Positions 1 to 7,212 are shown, counted from the first letter of the stretch. The stretch is DNA of 12,157 nt from Novosphingobium sp. (GCA_021299075.1 JAJTFU010000096.1:1-12157), one strand, 5' to 3'. Made by a program: numbers and translations. The notes: generated by a model not told the origin, from the sequence alone.

Positions 1-1084
1 CGATACCGTGCCGGTGGTCGCGCTGGCCTTGGGGCCGACTGCGGGACTGGGCGCAGCGCGGATTGCGGCGAGCCACTATTCGGTGATGGTGCGCGGCCTC
101 AGCCAGATTTTCGCCGCCGGTCCCGCCGTGGTCGATGCGATGGGCACGGCCTGGAAAGACGGCGGATCAGCCAACCACGAGGAAGCCAAGGAGGCGCTCG
201 GCGGCTCTGCAATCCACACCCGCAACGGCGTGGTCGATGACGAGGTGGCGAGCGAAGCCGAAGCCTTTGCCCGCGCCCGGCATTTCCTGTCCTTTATGCC
301 CGAATATGTCGGCCAGCCCGCCCGCCGGATTGAGAGCGGCGACCCGGCGGACCGCCGCGAGGAAGCGCTGCTGTCGCTTGTCCCGCGCGGCGACAAGGAA
401 GTCTATTCGATGCGCCGGGCGATGGACATGGTGTTCGATTCCGGCACCGTGTTCGAGATCGGACGCTTGTGGGGCCGCGCCGCAATCACCGCGCTGGCCC
501 GGCTGGATGGCTGGCCGGTGATGGTCCTGGCGAGCGATCCCAGCTTCCTCGGCGGGTCATGGGACGCCAAGACCAGCGAGAAGGTGGAACGCTTCGTCAA
601 ATTGGCCGACCTGTTCCGAATGCCGATCGTTCACCTGGTCGACAATCCCGGCTTCATGATCGGGCGCGAGGCCGAAGTCGCGGGGACGATCCGTTATGGC
701 GTCCAGGCGATGAACGCGATCTACAAGGCGACTGTCCCGCTGGCCTCGATCGTGATGCGCCGCGCCTATGGCATTGCTGGCAGCGCGATGTCGAACGCCG
801 ACACTTACCAGTACCGCTATTGCTGGCCATCGGGCGACTGGGGCAGCCTGCCAATAGCCGGCGGGCTTGAAGTGGCCTACAAGAGCGAGATCGAGGCTTC
901 CGCCGATCCCGCCGCCGAGCTCGAAGCAATCCGCGCCCGGCTGGCCAAGGTCACCTCACCCTTTCGCAGCGCCGAGCGGTTCAATGTCGAGGACATCATC
1001 GACCCGCGCGATACCCGGCCGCTGCTGTGCGAATTTGCCCAACTGGCCTGGCGGCGTTTGGGAGCCGATCAGCCGGCGAGGTAG
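1..1084 (+). CDS. Acyl-CoA carboxylase carboxyltransferase (beta) subunit, 5' end missing
   Basis: Carboxyltransferase half of a biotin-dependent acyl-CoA carboxylase, the family of propionyl-, methylcrotonyl- and geranyl-CoA carboxylases; it moves the carboxyl group from biotin to an acyl-CoA in the cytoplasm. The reading frame is open from base 2 and gives 360 visible residues; family members are about 510-540, so roughly the first 150 are outside the window. A GTG at 8 is an internal codon, not a start. Visible signatures are GPTAGLGAARIAASHYSVM near the left edge (end of the N-terminal crotonase-like fold) and VDNPGFMIGREAEVAGTIR at about 638-694 in the C-terminal carboxyltransferase fold. 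The segment after it (NADTYQYRYCWPSGDWGSLP) differs from classical PccB, so the substrate cannot be named. The biotin carboxylase partner is not in view. Its last 16 bp overlap the end of glpD on the other strand. Confidence 0.9.
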   Translation, partial: DTVPVVALALGPTAGLGAARIAASHYSVMVRGLSQIFAAGPAVVDAMGTAWKDGGSANHEEAKEALGGSAIHTRNGVVDDEVASEAEAFARARHFLSFMPEYVGQPARRIESGDPADRREEALLSLVPRGDKEVYSMRRAMDMVFDSGTVFEIGRLWGRAAITALARLDGWPVMVLASDPSFLGGSWDAKTSEKVERFVKLADLFRMPIVHLVDNPGFMIGREAEVAGTIRYGVQAMNAIYKATVPLASIVMRRAYGIAGSAMSNADTYQYRYCWPSGDWGSLPIAGGLEVAYKSEIEASADPAAELEAIRARLAKVTSPFRSAERFNVEDIIDPRDTRPLLCEFAQLAWRRLGADQPAR

Positions 1085-2532
1085 TCGGACAGCGCCTTCT
1101 GCTCTGCCGCACTCAGCCGCAGGCCCAGCTTGGTGCGGCGCCAGAGGATGTCCTCGGCGCTGGCGGCCCATTCCTCGTTGCGCAGGAAATCAACTTCGGC
1201 GGCAGTCAGCCCCGCACCGAAGCTCTTGCCCAGGGCTTGCCAGCCCTCGGCGCCGTTCAGCCAGCGCTCGGCCCGGGTGCCATAGGCGCGGGCGATCCGG
1301 TCAACCGTGCCGGCATCAAGGAACGGATAGCGTGCGGTTAGCGCGGCCTTGAGCGGTTCGAGCCCGTCGAGCGGGAATTCGCCGCCCGGGAGCGGCTGCG
1401 ACCGGGTCCAGGCCTTGCCGGAGAGAGCGGGCAAGCGCCCGGCCATCAGGTCAACCACTTCCTCGGCGAGGTGGCGATAGGTGGTGATCTTGCCGCCATA
1501 GACGCTCAGCAGCGGGGCACCGGCGTCCTTGTCGGAGAGGTCAAGCCGGTAGCCGCGCGTGGCCGATTCGGGCTTGCCGGACCCGTCATCGACCAGCGGC
1601 CGGACGCCGGAATAGGTCCAGACCACGTCGGCCGGGGTGATCGGCGTCTTGAAATAGCCGCTGGCGCCTTCGCAGAGGTAGGCAATCTCTTCTTCACTGG
1701 CGACGATCGGCTGACCCGCCGCGTGATCGCGATCGGTCGTGCCGATCAGGGTGAAATCACGCTCATAGGGGATCGCGAAGAAGATCCGGCCATCGGCAAG
1801 CTGGAAGAAGTAGGCGTAAGGATGATCGAACAGCTTGCGCACCACGATGTGCGAGCCGCGCACCAGCCGCATCCCGTACTCCGGCGCTTCGCCGAGCAGG
1901 CCATCGACCTGCAGCACGGCCGGCCCGGCAGCATTGATGAGCGCGCTGGCAGTAAACGTGCCCGCCGGGGTTTCCAGCTCCCACCCGCCGTCGATCCGGC
2001 GCGCAGCGGTCAGCGGCGTGCGCGGGCGGACTTCTGCGCCATGCGCTACCGCGTCGAGCGCATTGAGCACCACCAGCCGCGCATCATCGACCCAGCCGTC
2101 CGAGTATTCGAAAGCCGGGCCGAACTCTGCCTTCAGCGGCGCGCCGGCCGGGTGGCGGTGGAGGTCGATCGAGCGGGTGGCCGGCAGGTGCTTGCGCCCG
2201 CCGATGTGGTCATAAAGGAACAGCCCAAGCCGCAGCAGCCAGCGCGGGCGCAGGCCCTGCACATGCGGCAGGACGAAGCGCAGCGGGTGGATGATGTGCG
2301 GGGCAATGGCCCACAGCGCCTCACGCTCGGTCAGGCTCTCGCGCACCAGGGCATACTCGTAATGCTCGAGATAGCGCAGCCCGCCGTGGACCAGCTTGGT
2401 CGAGGCCGATGAAGTGCCCTGCGCCAGGTCACCGGCCTCCAGCAGCAGCACCTTCGCGCCCCGGCCCGCTGCGTCACGGGCGATCCCCGCCCCGTTCACG
2501 CCGCCACCGATCACTGCCAGGTCAAACTGCAT
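1069..2532 (-). CDS. glpD: Aerobic glycerol-3-phosphate dehydrogenase
   Basis: FAD-dependent sn-glycerol-3-phosphate dehydrogenase, 487 aa, close to the usual ~500. It oxidises glycerol-3-phosphate to dihydroxyacetone phosphate and passes electrons to the respiratory quinone pool as a peripheral inner-membrane enzyme. The N-terminus has the dinucleotide-binding signature GGGVNGAGIARD (residues 9-20) with E32 ending the second strand, followed by the family hallmark GTSSASTKLVHGGLRYLE. The C-terminal helical domain has the typical EEWAASAEDILWRRTKLGL segment. The start at 2532 is supported by GAGGT (2541-2545, minus strand) 8 nt upstream, lying at the end of the MFS gene. Only 6 bp separate it from that gene, so the two are probably co-transcribed. 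No glpK, glpF or glpR is visible. It overlaps the carboxylase gene tail-to-tail by 16 bp. Confidence 0.95.
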   Translation of the reverse strand: MQFDLAVIGGGVNGAGIARDAAGRGAKVLLLEAGDLAQGTSSASTKLVHGGLRYLEHYEYALVRESLTEREALWAIAPHIIHPLRFVLPHVQGLRPRWLLRLGLFLYDHIGGRKHLPATRSIDLHRHPAGAPLKAEFGPAFEYSDGWVDDARLVVLNALDAVAHGAEVRPRTPLTAARRIDGGWELETPAGTFTASALINAAGPAVLQVDGLLGEAPEYGMRLVRGSHIVVRKLFDHPYAYFFQLADGRIFFAIPYERDFTLIGTTDRDHAAGQPIVASEEEIAYLCEGASGYFKTPITPADVVWTYSGVRPLVDDGSGKPESATRGYRLDLSDKDAGAPLLSVYGGKITTYRHLAEEVVDLMAGRLPALSGKAWTRSQPLPGGEFPLDGLEPLKAALTARYPFLDAGTVDRIARAYGTRAERWLNGAEGWQALGKSFGAGLTAAEVDFLRNEEWAASAEDILWRRTKLGLRLSAAEQKALSDYLAG

Positions 2533-2538
2533 CTGCGC

Positions 2539-3807
2539 TTACCTCACATCCGGGCCGGAGACCGGCCGCACCACGCCGGGCGGCGTCAGGCGGCGGAACA
2601 GGCGGCCCTGCTCGCTATAGAGCACCAGCCCCAGCGCCGCGATCCCGCCTGCCAGCAGCGACCAGGCGAGCGGCTGGGCCGTGCCATCATAGGCCTGGCC
2701 GATCACTGCACCCAGACTGGCCGCCACGGCCATCCGCACGAACATCTGGAACGAACTCGCCGCCCCGGCAATCCGGGCAAAGGGCTGCAAGGCGATCGAG
2801 CCAAAGTTGGCGCCCAGGAAGCCCATCAGACACATGTTGAGGCTCATGACCGGTACGAACTGCCACAGCGTCTGGTGCGGCAGATGCGCCATCCAGACCT
2901 GCAGGGCGCTGACGCAAATAAACGCCAGCAGCGCGGTATGCGAGACACGCCGCGCGCCGAACCGCTCCACAATCCGCGAGTTGAAGAAGTTGGCCACCGC
3001 CATGCCGCCCGCCATCAACGCGAAGATCAACGGGAAGGCGGTCCCGGCGCCGAAATGCTCGGCCACAAGCTGCTGGGCCGAGTTGATATAGCCGAACAGC
3101 CCGGAGACGAGCAGCGCGGCGCCGATGACATAGCCCATCGAGGCGCGGTTGCTGGCCGCCGTCCACATGTTGCGCGCAATCGCCCGCGGGGCGATGGCCT
3201 GGCGATATTCGGGATTGAGCGTTTCGGGCAGGCGGATCCAGGCCCAGATCCAGACCATCACCCCAAGCAGGGCCATGCCGCCGAAGATCCAGCGCCAACT
3301 CGCCACGGCCAGCACCGCCTGGCCAAAACTGGGCGCGGCCATCGGCACGATCATGAAGATCACCGCCACGGTCGATTGCGCCCGCGCCATCCGGTCGCCC
3401 GAGAAGCGATCGCGGATGATCGCGTTGGGCAGCACGGACAGGCCCGCGCTGGTGATCGCCTGGGCGGCGCGCAGCACCAGCAAGGCGGTAAAGTCTGTCA
3501 CCAATGCGCAGGCGACCGTCAGCGCGACATAGGCTGCCAGGCTGGCGAACAGCACCGGGCGGCGGCCATAGCGATCGGCCAGGGCACCGGGAAACAGTGC
3601 ACCGATCCCGGCGGCAATCAGATAGACCCCGACAATCAGCTGGCGCTGGTTGGGATCGCTTACGCCCAGATCCTCGGCCATGATCCCCAGCGCCGGCAGC
3701 ATCGAATCGATGCACAGCGCCTGCAGCGCCATGATCATGGCCATCAGCGCGACAAATTCGCGCTCACCCAGCTTTGCACCGGGGCCAGGAGGACTCACTG
3801 ATGGCAT
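2539..3807 (-). CDS. MFS drug-resistance transporter, Bcr/CflA family
   Basis: Inner-membrane major facilitator transporter of the Bcr/CflA drug:H+ antiporter group, 422 aa from the chosen start and about 12 hydrophobic segments, normal for the family. Signatures are IDSMLPALGIMAEDLGVS in and after the first helix, the loop 2-3 motif GALADRYGRRPVL, and RAAQAITSAGLSVLPNAIIR with RDRFSG after it, matching the Bcr/CflA helix 4-5 region. The exported compound cannot be read from sequence. The frame stays open up to 3951, but that extension is polar, not membrane-like, and would run into dinB. The ATG at 3807 has AAGGGC 7 nt upstream (3815-3820, minus strand) and gives a sensible short cytoplasmic leader. 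It is divergent from dinB with 49 bp between starts, and glpD follows 6 bp downstream. A functional link to glycerol-3-phosphate is not evident. Confidence 0.88.
   Translation of the reverse strand: MPSVSPPGPGAKLGEREFVALMAMIMALQALCIDSMLPALGIMAEDLGVSDPNQRQLIVGVYLIAAGIGALFPGALADRYGRRPVLFASLAAYVALTVACALVTDFTALLVLRAAQAITSAGLSVLPNAIIRDRFSGDRMARAQSTVAVIFMIVPMAAPSFGQAVLAVASWRWIFGGMALLGVMVWIWAWIRLPETLNPEYRQAIAPRAIARNMWTAASNRASMGYVIGAALLVSGLFGYINSAQQLVAEHFGAGTAFPLIFALMAGGMAVANFFNSRIVERFGARRVSHTALLAFICVSALQVWMAHLPHQTLWQFVPVMSLNMCLMGFLGANFGSIALQPFARIAGAASSFQMFVRMAVAASLGAVIGQAYDGTAQPLAWSLLAGGIAALGLVLYSEQGRLFRRLTPPGVVRPVSGPDVR
2541..2545 (-). promoter_or_regulatory. Ribosome binding site of glpD
   Basis: On the minus strand GAGGT lies 8 nt before the glpD ATG and overlaps the stop region of the MFS gene. 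It supports the chosen glpD start and suggests that the two genes are read from one message. Confidence 0.7.
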
Positions 3808-3856
3808 GGCTGAAGCCCTTGGCCTGTTCCGCCCGTGCTGGCCAGACTGAATTCGC
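3808..3856. promoter_or_regulatory. Divergent promoter region between the MFS gene and dinB
   Basis: These 49 bp are the only non-coding DNA between two divergently read genes, so promoters for both must lie here or in the adjoining coding ends. I cannot identify convincing -35/-10 pairs. GTTC at 3826-3829 followed seven bases later by GCTG resembles one half of the alphaproteobacterial LexA site (GTTC-N7-GTTC), but the second half mismatches at two of four positions. Confidence 0.4.
3815..3820 (-). promoter_or_regulatory. Ribosome binding site deciding the MFS start
   Basis: AAGGGC on the minus strand, 7 nt before the ATG at 3807. It favours this start over in-frame ATGs at 3858, 3876 and 3951, all of which would place the start inside or across dinB. 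Confidence 0.55.
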
Positions 3857-5005
3857 ATGGGTAAGTCTGGCGGCATGGCTGATCCTGCCGACGAATCCGA
3901 TTTTGACGATGTCCCCGGCCAGGGGCTGCGCAAGATCATCCATGTCGACATGGATGCCTTCTATGCCAGCGTCGAACAGCGCGATGATCCGTCGCTGCGC
4001 GGGCTTCCGGTCGCGGTAGGGGGCGATGGCCCGCGCGGCGTGCTGACCACCTGTTCCTATGAAGCGCGCAAGTTCGGCTGCCGTTCGGCCATGCCCTCGG
4101 TCACGGCCAAGCGCCTCTGCCCGCAGCTGATCTTCGTGCGGCCGCGCTTTCCAGTCTATACCGCGATCTCGCACCAGATCCGCGAGATCTTCCGCAGCTT
4201 CACCCCGCTGGTCGAACCACTCTCGCTCGATGAGGCCTATCTCGACGTGACGGCCGACGTGAAGGGGATCGGCTCCGCCACCCGAATTGCCGAGCTGATC
4301 CGGGCAAAGATCAAGGCCGAGACCGGCCTGACCGCCAGCGCCGGCGTGTCCTACAACAAGTTCATCGCCAAGCTGGCGAGCGACCAGAACAAGCCCGACG
4401 GGATCTGTGTGGTGCGCCCGGGCGAAGGCGCGGCCTTTGTCGCGGCCATGCCGGTCCGCCGGTTCCACGGCATCGGCCCGCGCGGGGCGGACAAGATGAA
4501 GCAGCTGGGGATCGAAGCCGGCGCTGACCTGGCCGCCAAGGACATCCACTTCCTGCGCGAACATTTCGGCAGCCAGGCCGACTACCTCTACCGCGCCGCG
4601 CGCGGGATCGATCTGCGCCGGGTCAAGGCTGACCGGGCGCGCAAGTCGGTCGGGACCGAGCGGACCTTCGATCACGATATCTCTTCCGGCGCGGCGCTGC
4701 GCGAACAGCTGGAGCGGATCGTCGGCCTGACCTGGGACCGGATCGAGCGCAGCAGGGCCGAAGGGCGGACCGTGACCCTCAAGCTCAAGCTCAAGGACTT
4801 TACTGGCCTCACGCGGGCCCGCTCGCTCTCCCAGCCAGTCCGGGATCAGAATGAATTTGCCGAGATCGGCCACGCCTTGCTCGATGAACTGCTGCCATTG
4901 CCCCAGCCGGTGCGGCTGATGGGCCTGACGTTGTCGCAACTGGTCGAGGACGAACCGGAAGCGCCCCCGCCAGTCAGGTCGGCGAGCCAGCTTTCGCTGT
5001 TCTGA
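3857..5005 (+). CDS. dinB: DNA polymerase IV (Y-family translesion polymerase)
   Basis: Error-prone Y-family polymerase that copies past damaged template bases; it acts on DNA with the sliding clamp. The 382 aa fit the family, with a ~25-residue N-terminal extension before the catalytic core. KIIHVDMDAFYASVEQRD (residues 26-43) supplies metal-binding D31 and D33 and the steric-gate tyrosine Y36. SLDEAYLD carries the catalytic pair D125-E126. Thumb and little-finger regions follow, including RRFHGIGPRGADKMKQLGI with its helix-hairpin-helix. The final residues are SQLSLF, which matches the clamp-binding consensus QL[SD]LF. The start is uncertain: ATG at 3857 or 3875, neither with a clear Shine-Dalgarno. 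The SOS inducibility common for this family is not demonstrated here. The 3' end overlaps the Nudix gene by 32 bp tail-to-tail. Confidence 0.96.
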   Translation: MGKSGGMADPADESDFDDVPGQGLRKIIHVDMDAFYASVEQRDDPSLRGLPVAVGGDGPRGVLTTCSYEARKFGCRSAMPSVTAKRLCPQLIFVRPRFPVYTAISHQIREIFRSFTPLVEPLSLDEAYLDVTADVKGIGSATRIAELIRAKIKAETGLTASAGVSYNKFIAKLASDQNKPDGICVVRPGEGAAFVAAMPVRRFHGIGPRGADKMKQLGIEAGADLAAKDIHFLREHFGSQADYLYRAARGIDLRRVKADRARKSVGTERTFDHDISSGAALREQLERIVGLTWDRIERSRAEGRTVTLKLKLKDFTGLTRARSLSQPVRDQNEFAEIGHALLDELLPLPQPVRLMGLTLSQLVEDEPEAPPPVRSASQLSLF

Positions 5006-5459
5006 TCCAGTCCGCCAGGTTTCGCTCCAGCTGCTGCGCCAGGTTCGGCGGCAGGGCATCCGGCGCAAAGAATTCAGCGGCCACGATCTCGCGCCCGTCG
5101 CCCTGCGGCACGCCGCGCACCCGGCCGGTAATGACGTGGACGCGGTTGACCGTGCCGGCCAGCGGCTCCTCGATCACGGCCAGCTCGCGCGGGTCTTCCA
5201 AAGCGCAGGCGATCTCTTCCGCCAGTTCGCGCAAGGCCGCCAGCAGGGGCTCCTCGCCGCGGTCGATCCCGCCACCGGGCAGCATCCAGCGCCCGCTGCC
5301 ATAGGAGTGACGCACCAGCAGGATCCGTCCCTCGCCATCAAAGGCCAGGACCCGGCAGCCAAGCAGCAACGGCTTCCTGATCCGCCACCAGACCAGCCGC
5401 ACCCGGTGCGCCTGGACCAGCAGCACCCGGTGCAGCGGGCGGGGGATCAGGCGAAGCAT
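4974..5459 (-). CDS. Nudix hydrolase
   Basis: Small hydrolase (161 aa) of the Nudix family, which cleaves nucleoside diphosphates linked to another moiety, such as damaged nucleotides, nucleotide sugars or dinucleoside polyphosphates. The Nudix box (Gx5Ex7REUxEExGU) is present at residues 63-85: G63, E69, R77-E78 and metal-binding E81-E82 are all there. The usual glycine at position 84 is alanine, a tolerated change. A basic N-terminal segment (residues 1-35) precedes the fold. The substrate cannot be assigned. The ATG at 5459 lies 10 nt inside the end of pgl (13-bp overlap) and has no good Shine-Dalgarno, which suggests translational coupling to pgl. The 3' end overlaps dinB by 32 bp on the opposite strand. 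Confidence 0.88.
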   Translation of the reverse strand: MLRLIPRPLHRVLLVQAHRVRLVWWRIRKPLLLGCRVLAFDGEGRILLVRHSYGSGRWMLPGGGIDRGEEPLLAALRELAEEIACALEDPRELAVIEEPLAGTVNRVHVITGRVRGVPQGDGREIVAAEFFAPDALPPNLAQQLERNLADWIRTAKAGSPT

Positions 5460-6085
5460 GTCACCGGCTGACGTGCCGCCTTGAGCAGCCGGGCGACCGG
5501 TAGGTCATGCTCGCCGCGCACGGCCGCCTCGAACAGCGCAACCTTGTCCGCGCCGCGGATCACGAAGATCACCTGATCGGAATTGAGTAGCGCCGGGATG
5601 GTCAGGCTCAGCCGATCGAAGGGCGCCTCGGGCGGTAACGGATCGGGGGTCAGGCGGCGCAGCGTCAGCGGATCATCCGCCTGAGGGTCAGTGTTCTGAA
5701 ACAGGCTGGCGATATGCCCGTCCCCGCCCATGCCGAGCCAGGCGACGGCGAAATGCGGCGGCACCCCGTGTTCGGTCAACGCAACGACTCTAGCCCCTAC
5801 CGGCTCCAGCAGCGCTCGGATCCGGCCGACATTGCTGGCCGGATGGTCCTCCGGCACGATCCGGTCATCGCCCGGCCAGACCGCGATCCGGCCCCAGTCG
5901 AGCGGTCGCTGCGCCAGTTCGGCCAGGATCGGGAACGGTGTCGATCCGCCCGGCACAGTAATGGCGATCGGGCCGGCGCTGGCAGCCAGCGCGGTAGAGA
6001 GGCGATCGAACAGCCAGTCGGCAATCTGGCTGTCAGTGGCGGCAGGAACAATGCGCGGGGCGATCATGCTGCAAGCGCATAGCAT
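5447..6085 (-). CDS. pgl: 6-phosphogluconolactonase
   Basis: Hydrolyses 6-phosphogluconolactone to 6-phosphogluconate in the cytoplasm, the second step of the oxidative pentose-phosphate and Entner-Doudoroff routes. The product is 212 aa, slightly short for the ~230-aa DevB-type family. The phosphate-binding segment ITVPGGSTPFPIL, the DDRIVPEDHPASN stretch (usual form DERxVP..H..SN), GMGGDGHIASLF and the C-terminal LPVARLL all match. The start at 6085 has AGGGGA 5 nt upstream (6091-6096, minus strand), whereas the in-frame ATG at 6067 has no such signal. dps lies 22 bp upstream and the Nudix gene overlaps its end, so the three probably form one unit. The zwf and edd genes that often accompany pgl are not in this window. 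Confidence 0.9.
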   Translation of the reverse strand: MLCACSMIAPRIVPAATDSQIADWLFDRLSTALAASAGPIAITVPGGSTPFPILAELAQRPLDWGRIAVWPGDDRIVPEDHPASNVGRIRALLEPVGARVVALTEHGVPPHFAVAWLGMGGDGHIASLFQNTDPQADDPLTLRRLTPDPLPPEAPFDRLSLTIPALLNSDQVIFVIRGADKVALFEAAVRGEHDLPVARLLKAARQPVTCFA

Positions 6086-6090
6086 CGCTG

Positions 6091-6096
6091 TCCCCT
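6091..6096 (-). promoter_or_regulatory. Ribosome binding site deciding the pgl start
   Basis: AGGGGA on the minus strand, 5 nt before the ATG at 6085. It decides for this start over the ATG six codons further in. Confidence 0.6.
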
Positions 6097-6107
6097 GCGG
6101 CGAGTGA

Positions 6108-6566
6108 TTATTTGAGCAACTGGCCCAGGAACCAGACGCGCTGCTCGGCCTGGTCGGTCCAGTCGTCTATCGCGCCGTCGGTGGCGTTGTCACCCGCCGC
6201 GCCAGCTGCAGCCTTGGTCTCGCGCAGCGCCGCGATCAGGGCTTCGTTATCGGCCTTGAGCTCGGCGGTCATCGCTGCGGCGCCTTGCGTCGTCGCATCC
6301 TGGTCGGCGATGCGGGTCGGCCGGCCGATCGCGCCGATCGAGGTCAGCGTATCGGCACCATTCTTGCGGACACGCTCGGCGATCAGGTCGGTCAGCGCAA
6401 AGATTTCGGTCGCCTGCTCGTCGAACAACAGGTGCAGGTCGCGGAACTGCGGCCCGGCGACGTGCCAGTGGAAACTCTTGGTCTTGAGATAGAGCGCGAA
6501 GCAATCGGCCAGCAGGGCATTGAGACTGGCGACCAGCGCGGCGTGAGAATTGTCAGTACGGGTCAT
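6108..6566 (-). CDS. dps: Dps-family DNA-protecting miniferritin
   Basis: Dps proteins form 12-subunit shells that oxidise Fe(II) with hydrogen peroxide, store the iron and often coat DNA, protecting it in stress and stationary phase. This one is 152 aa, a normal length. All inter-subunit ferroxidase ligands appear with the expected spacing: H33 in KSFHWHVAGPQF, H45 and D49 in LHLLFDEQ, then D60 and E64 in TDLIAER. The short N-terminal tail (MTRTDNSHAA) has one arginine and no lysine, so strong tail-mediated DNA binding is not obvious. A clear AGGGGA (6574-6579, minus strand) lies 7 nt before the ATG. The 94 bp upstream (6567-6660) are AT-richer than their surroundings and probably hold the promoter. 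pgl follows after 22 bp. Peroxide or iron regulation is usual in the family but no operator was recognised. Confidence 0.93.
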   Translation of the reverse strand: MTRTDNSHAALVASLNALLADCFALYLKTKSFHWHVAGPQFRDLHLLFDEQATEIFALTDLIAERVRKNGADTLTSIGAIGRPTRIADQDATTQGAAAMTAELKADNEALIAALRETKAAAGAAGDNATDGAIDDWTDQAEQRVWFLGQLLK

Positions 6567-6660
6567 TGGCGGTTCCCCTCGGTTGGAATGAGGGGTTTCT
6601 ACCGCAGAGCCAGTAATCGTCTAAACCGGTTAAATTAGAGATTGTGATCGGATTAGGAGA
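6567..6660 (-). promoter_or_regulatory. Probable dps promoter region with a short palindrome
   Basis: This 94-bp non-coding gap lies upstream of dps. It holds the dps ribosome binding site (6574-6579) and the 8-bp palindrome AACCGGTT at 6624-6631 inside an AT-rich patch. The palindrome could be an operator half or chance. I could not identify a confident -35/-10 pair. Confidence 0.4.
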
Positions 6661-7212
6661 TTATATGACGCCCATGGCCCGCGCGCCCAGACCAAGGGCC
6701 AGGAGCAGCAAGGCCACACCCAGTCCGCGCCGCAACTGCCCCAGCCACGAGGCCCGTCCCAGCAGCATCCACCCGGCCCCGACCACCAGCGCCGCCCCCA
6801 CGGCCCCGCCCAGCCCGGTCGTCAGCGGCGCCCGCGTCAGTGCTGCCAGCGCGAAGACCAGAAAGCGCGCCGCATCGGTCAGTTGCATGGCGAAGATCAC
6901 GATCCCGAACGCGCCGAGCGAATGGGTCGGCTCGGCCGGCGCAGCGCGCGGGCGCAGGACAATCAGTTCAAGCCCCGCCAGTCCAAGCGCCAGTGCCACC
7001 AGGAACAGCCGCGCCGGCCCAGCCATCAGCCCGGCCACCTGCGCCCCGCCCCAGGCCGCCAGCCCAGCTGCCGCCATGCCGCTGGCGATCGCCACCAACA
7101 GCAAGCTGTGCCGCGCGCCCTGCCGTTCAGCCAGCTGCGCCACCAACACCTGATCGCGCGCGCCGACCCCGACGAGCAGGGTGGCGAGCAAGGCGAAGAG
7201 CAGGCCGGTCAT
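6661..7212 (-). CDS. Small multi-pass membrane protein, possibly a degenerate UPF0016/Gdt1 relative
   Basis: A very hydrophobic 183-residue protein with about six membrane segments, predicted to sit in the inner membrane. I do not recognise a characterised function. Two stretches, GVGARDQVLVAQLA (residues 15-28) and QLTDAARFLVFALA (110-123), sit where a duplicated UPF0016/TMEM165-Gdt1 protein carries its two E-x-G-D-K/R-T/S motifs. Several charged or small motif residues are replaced in each (E by G or Q, for example), so cation transport should not be assumed. ATG 7212 is preferred because TAGG lies 8 nt upstream; a GTG at 7218 would have that signal only 2 nt away. dps follows after 94 bp on the same strand. 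The fold suggestion is inference; that it is a real membrane protein is fairly sure. Confidence 0.7.
   Translation of the reverse strand: MTGLLFALLATLLVGVGARDQVLVAQLAERQGARHSLLLVAIASGMAAAGLAAWGGAQVAGLMAGPARLFLVALALGLAGLELIVLRPRAAPAEPTHSLGAFGIVIFAMQLTDAARFLVFALAALTRAPLTTGLGGAVGAALVVGAGWMLLGRASWLGQLRRGLGVALLLLALGLGARAMGVI

Noticed and set aside
1471..2412. Long plus-strand open frame opposite glpD
   Set aside because: The translation is rich in R, A, G and H without family features, and it lies wholly antisense to a clearly conserved gene, as is common in GC-rich DNA.
2875..3801. Long plus-strand open frame opposite the MFS gene
   Set aside because: The translation is polar and low in order (many H, Q, R, G), typical of antisense to a membrane protein gene; no recognisable domain.
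3826..3840. Possible LexA (SOS) box before dinB
   Set aside because: GTTC-N7-GCTG matches only the first half of GTTC-N7-GTTC; two of the four bases of the second half are wrong. Not strong enough to call.
3808..3951. Longer MFS reading frame starting at 3951 or 3858
   Set aside because: The added residues are polar and unlike MFS leaders, they overlap dinB coding on the opposite strand, and the ribosome site at 3815-3820 points to 3807. The CATG at 3856-3859 makes starts for both strands by coincidence.
3764..5068. 434-codon minus-strand open frame opposite dinB
   Set aside because: It covers dinB entirely in antisense and has no coherent domain; dinB has all catalytic motifs and is the real gene.
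6655..7153. Plus-strand ATG at 6665 with a good AGGAG 5 nt upstream
   Set aside because: The signal is good, but the encoded protein is a P/R/A/S-rich antisense translation of the membrane protein gene. Probably chance; ribosome profiling would settle it.
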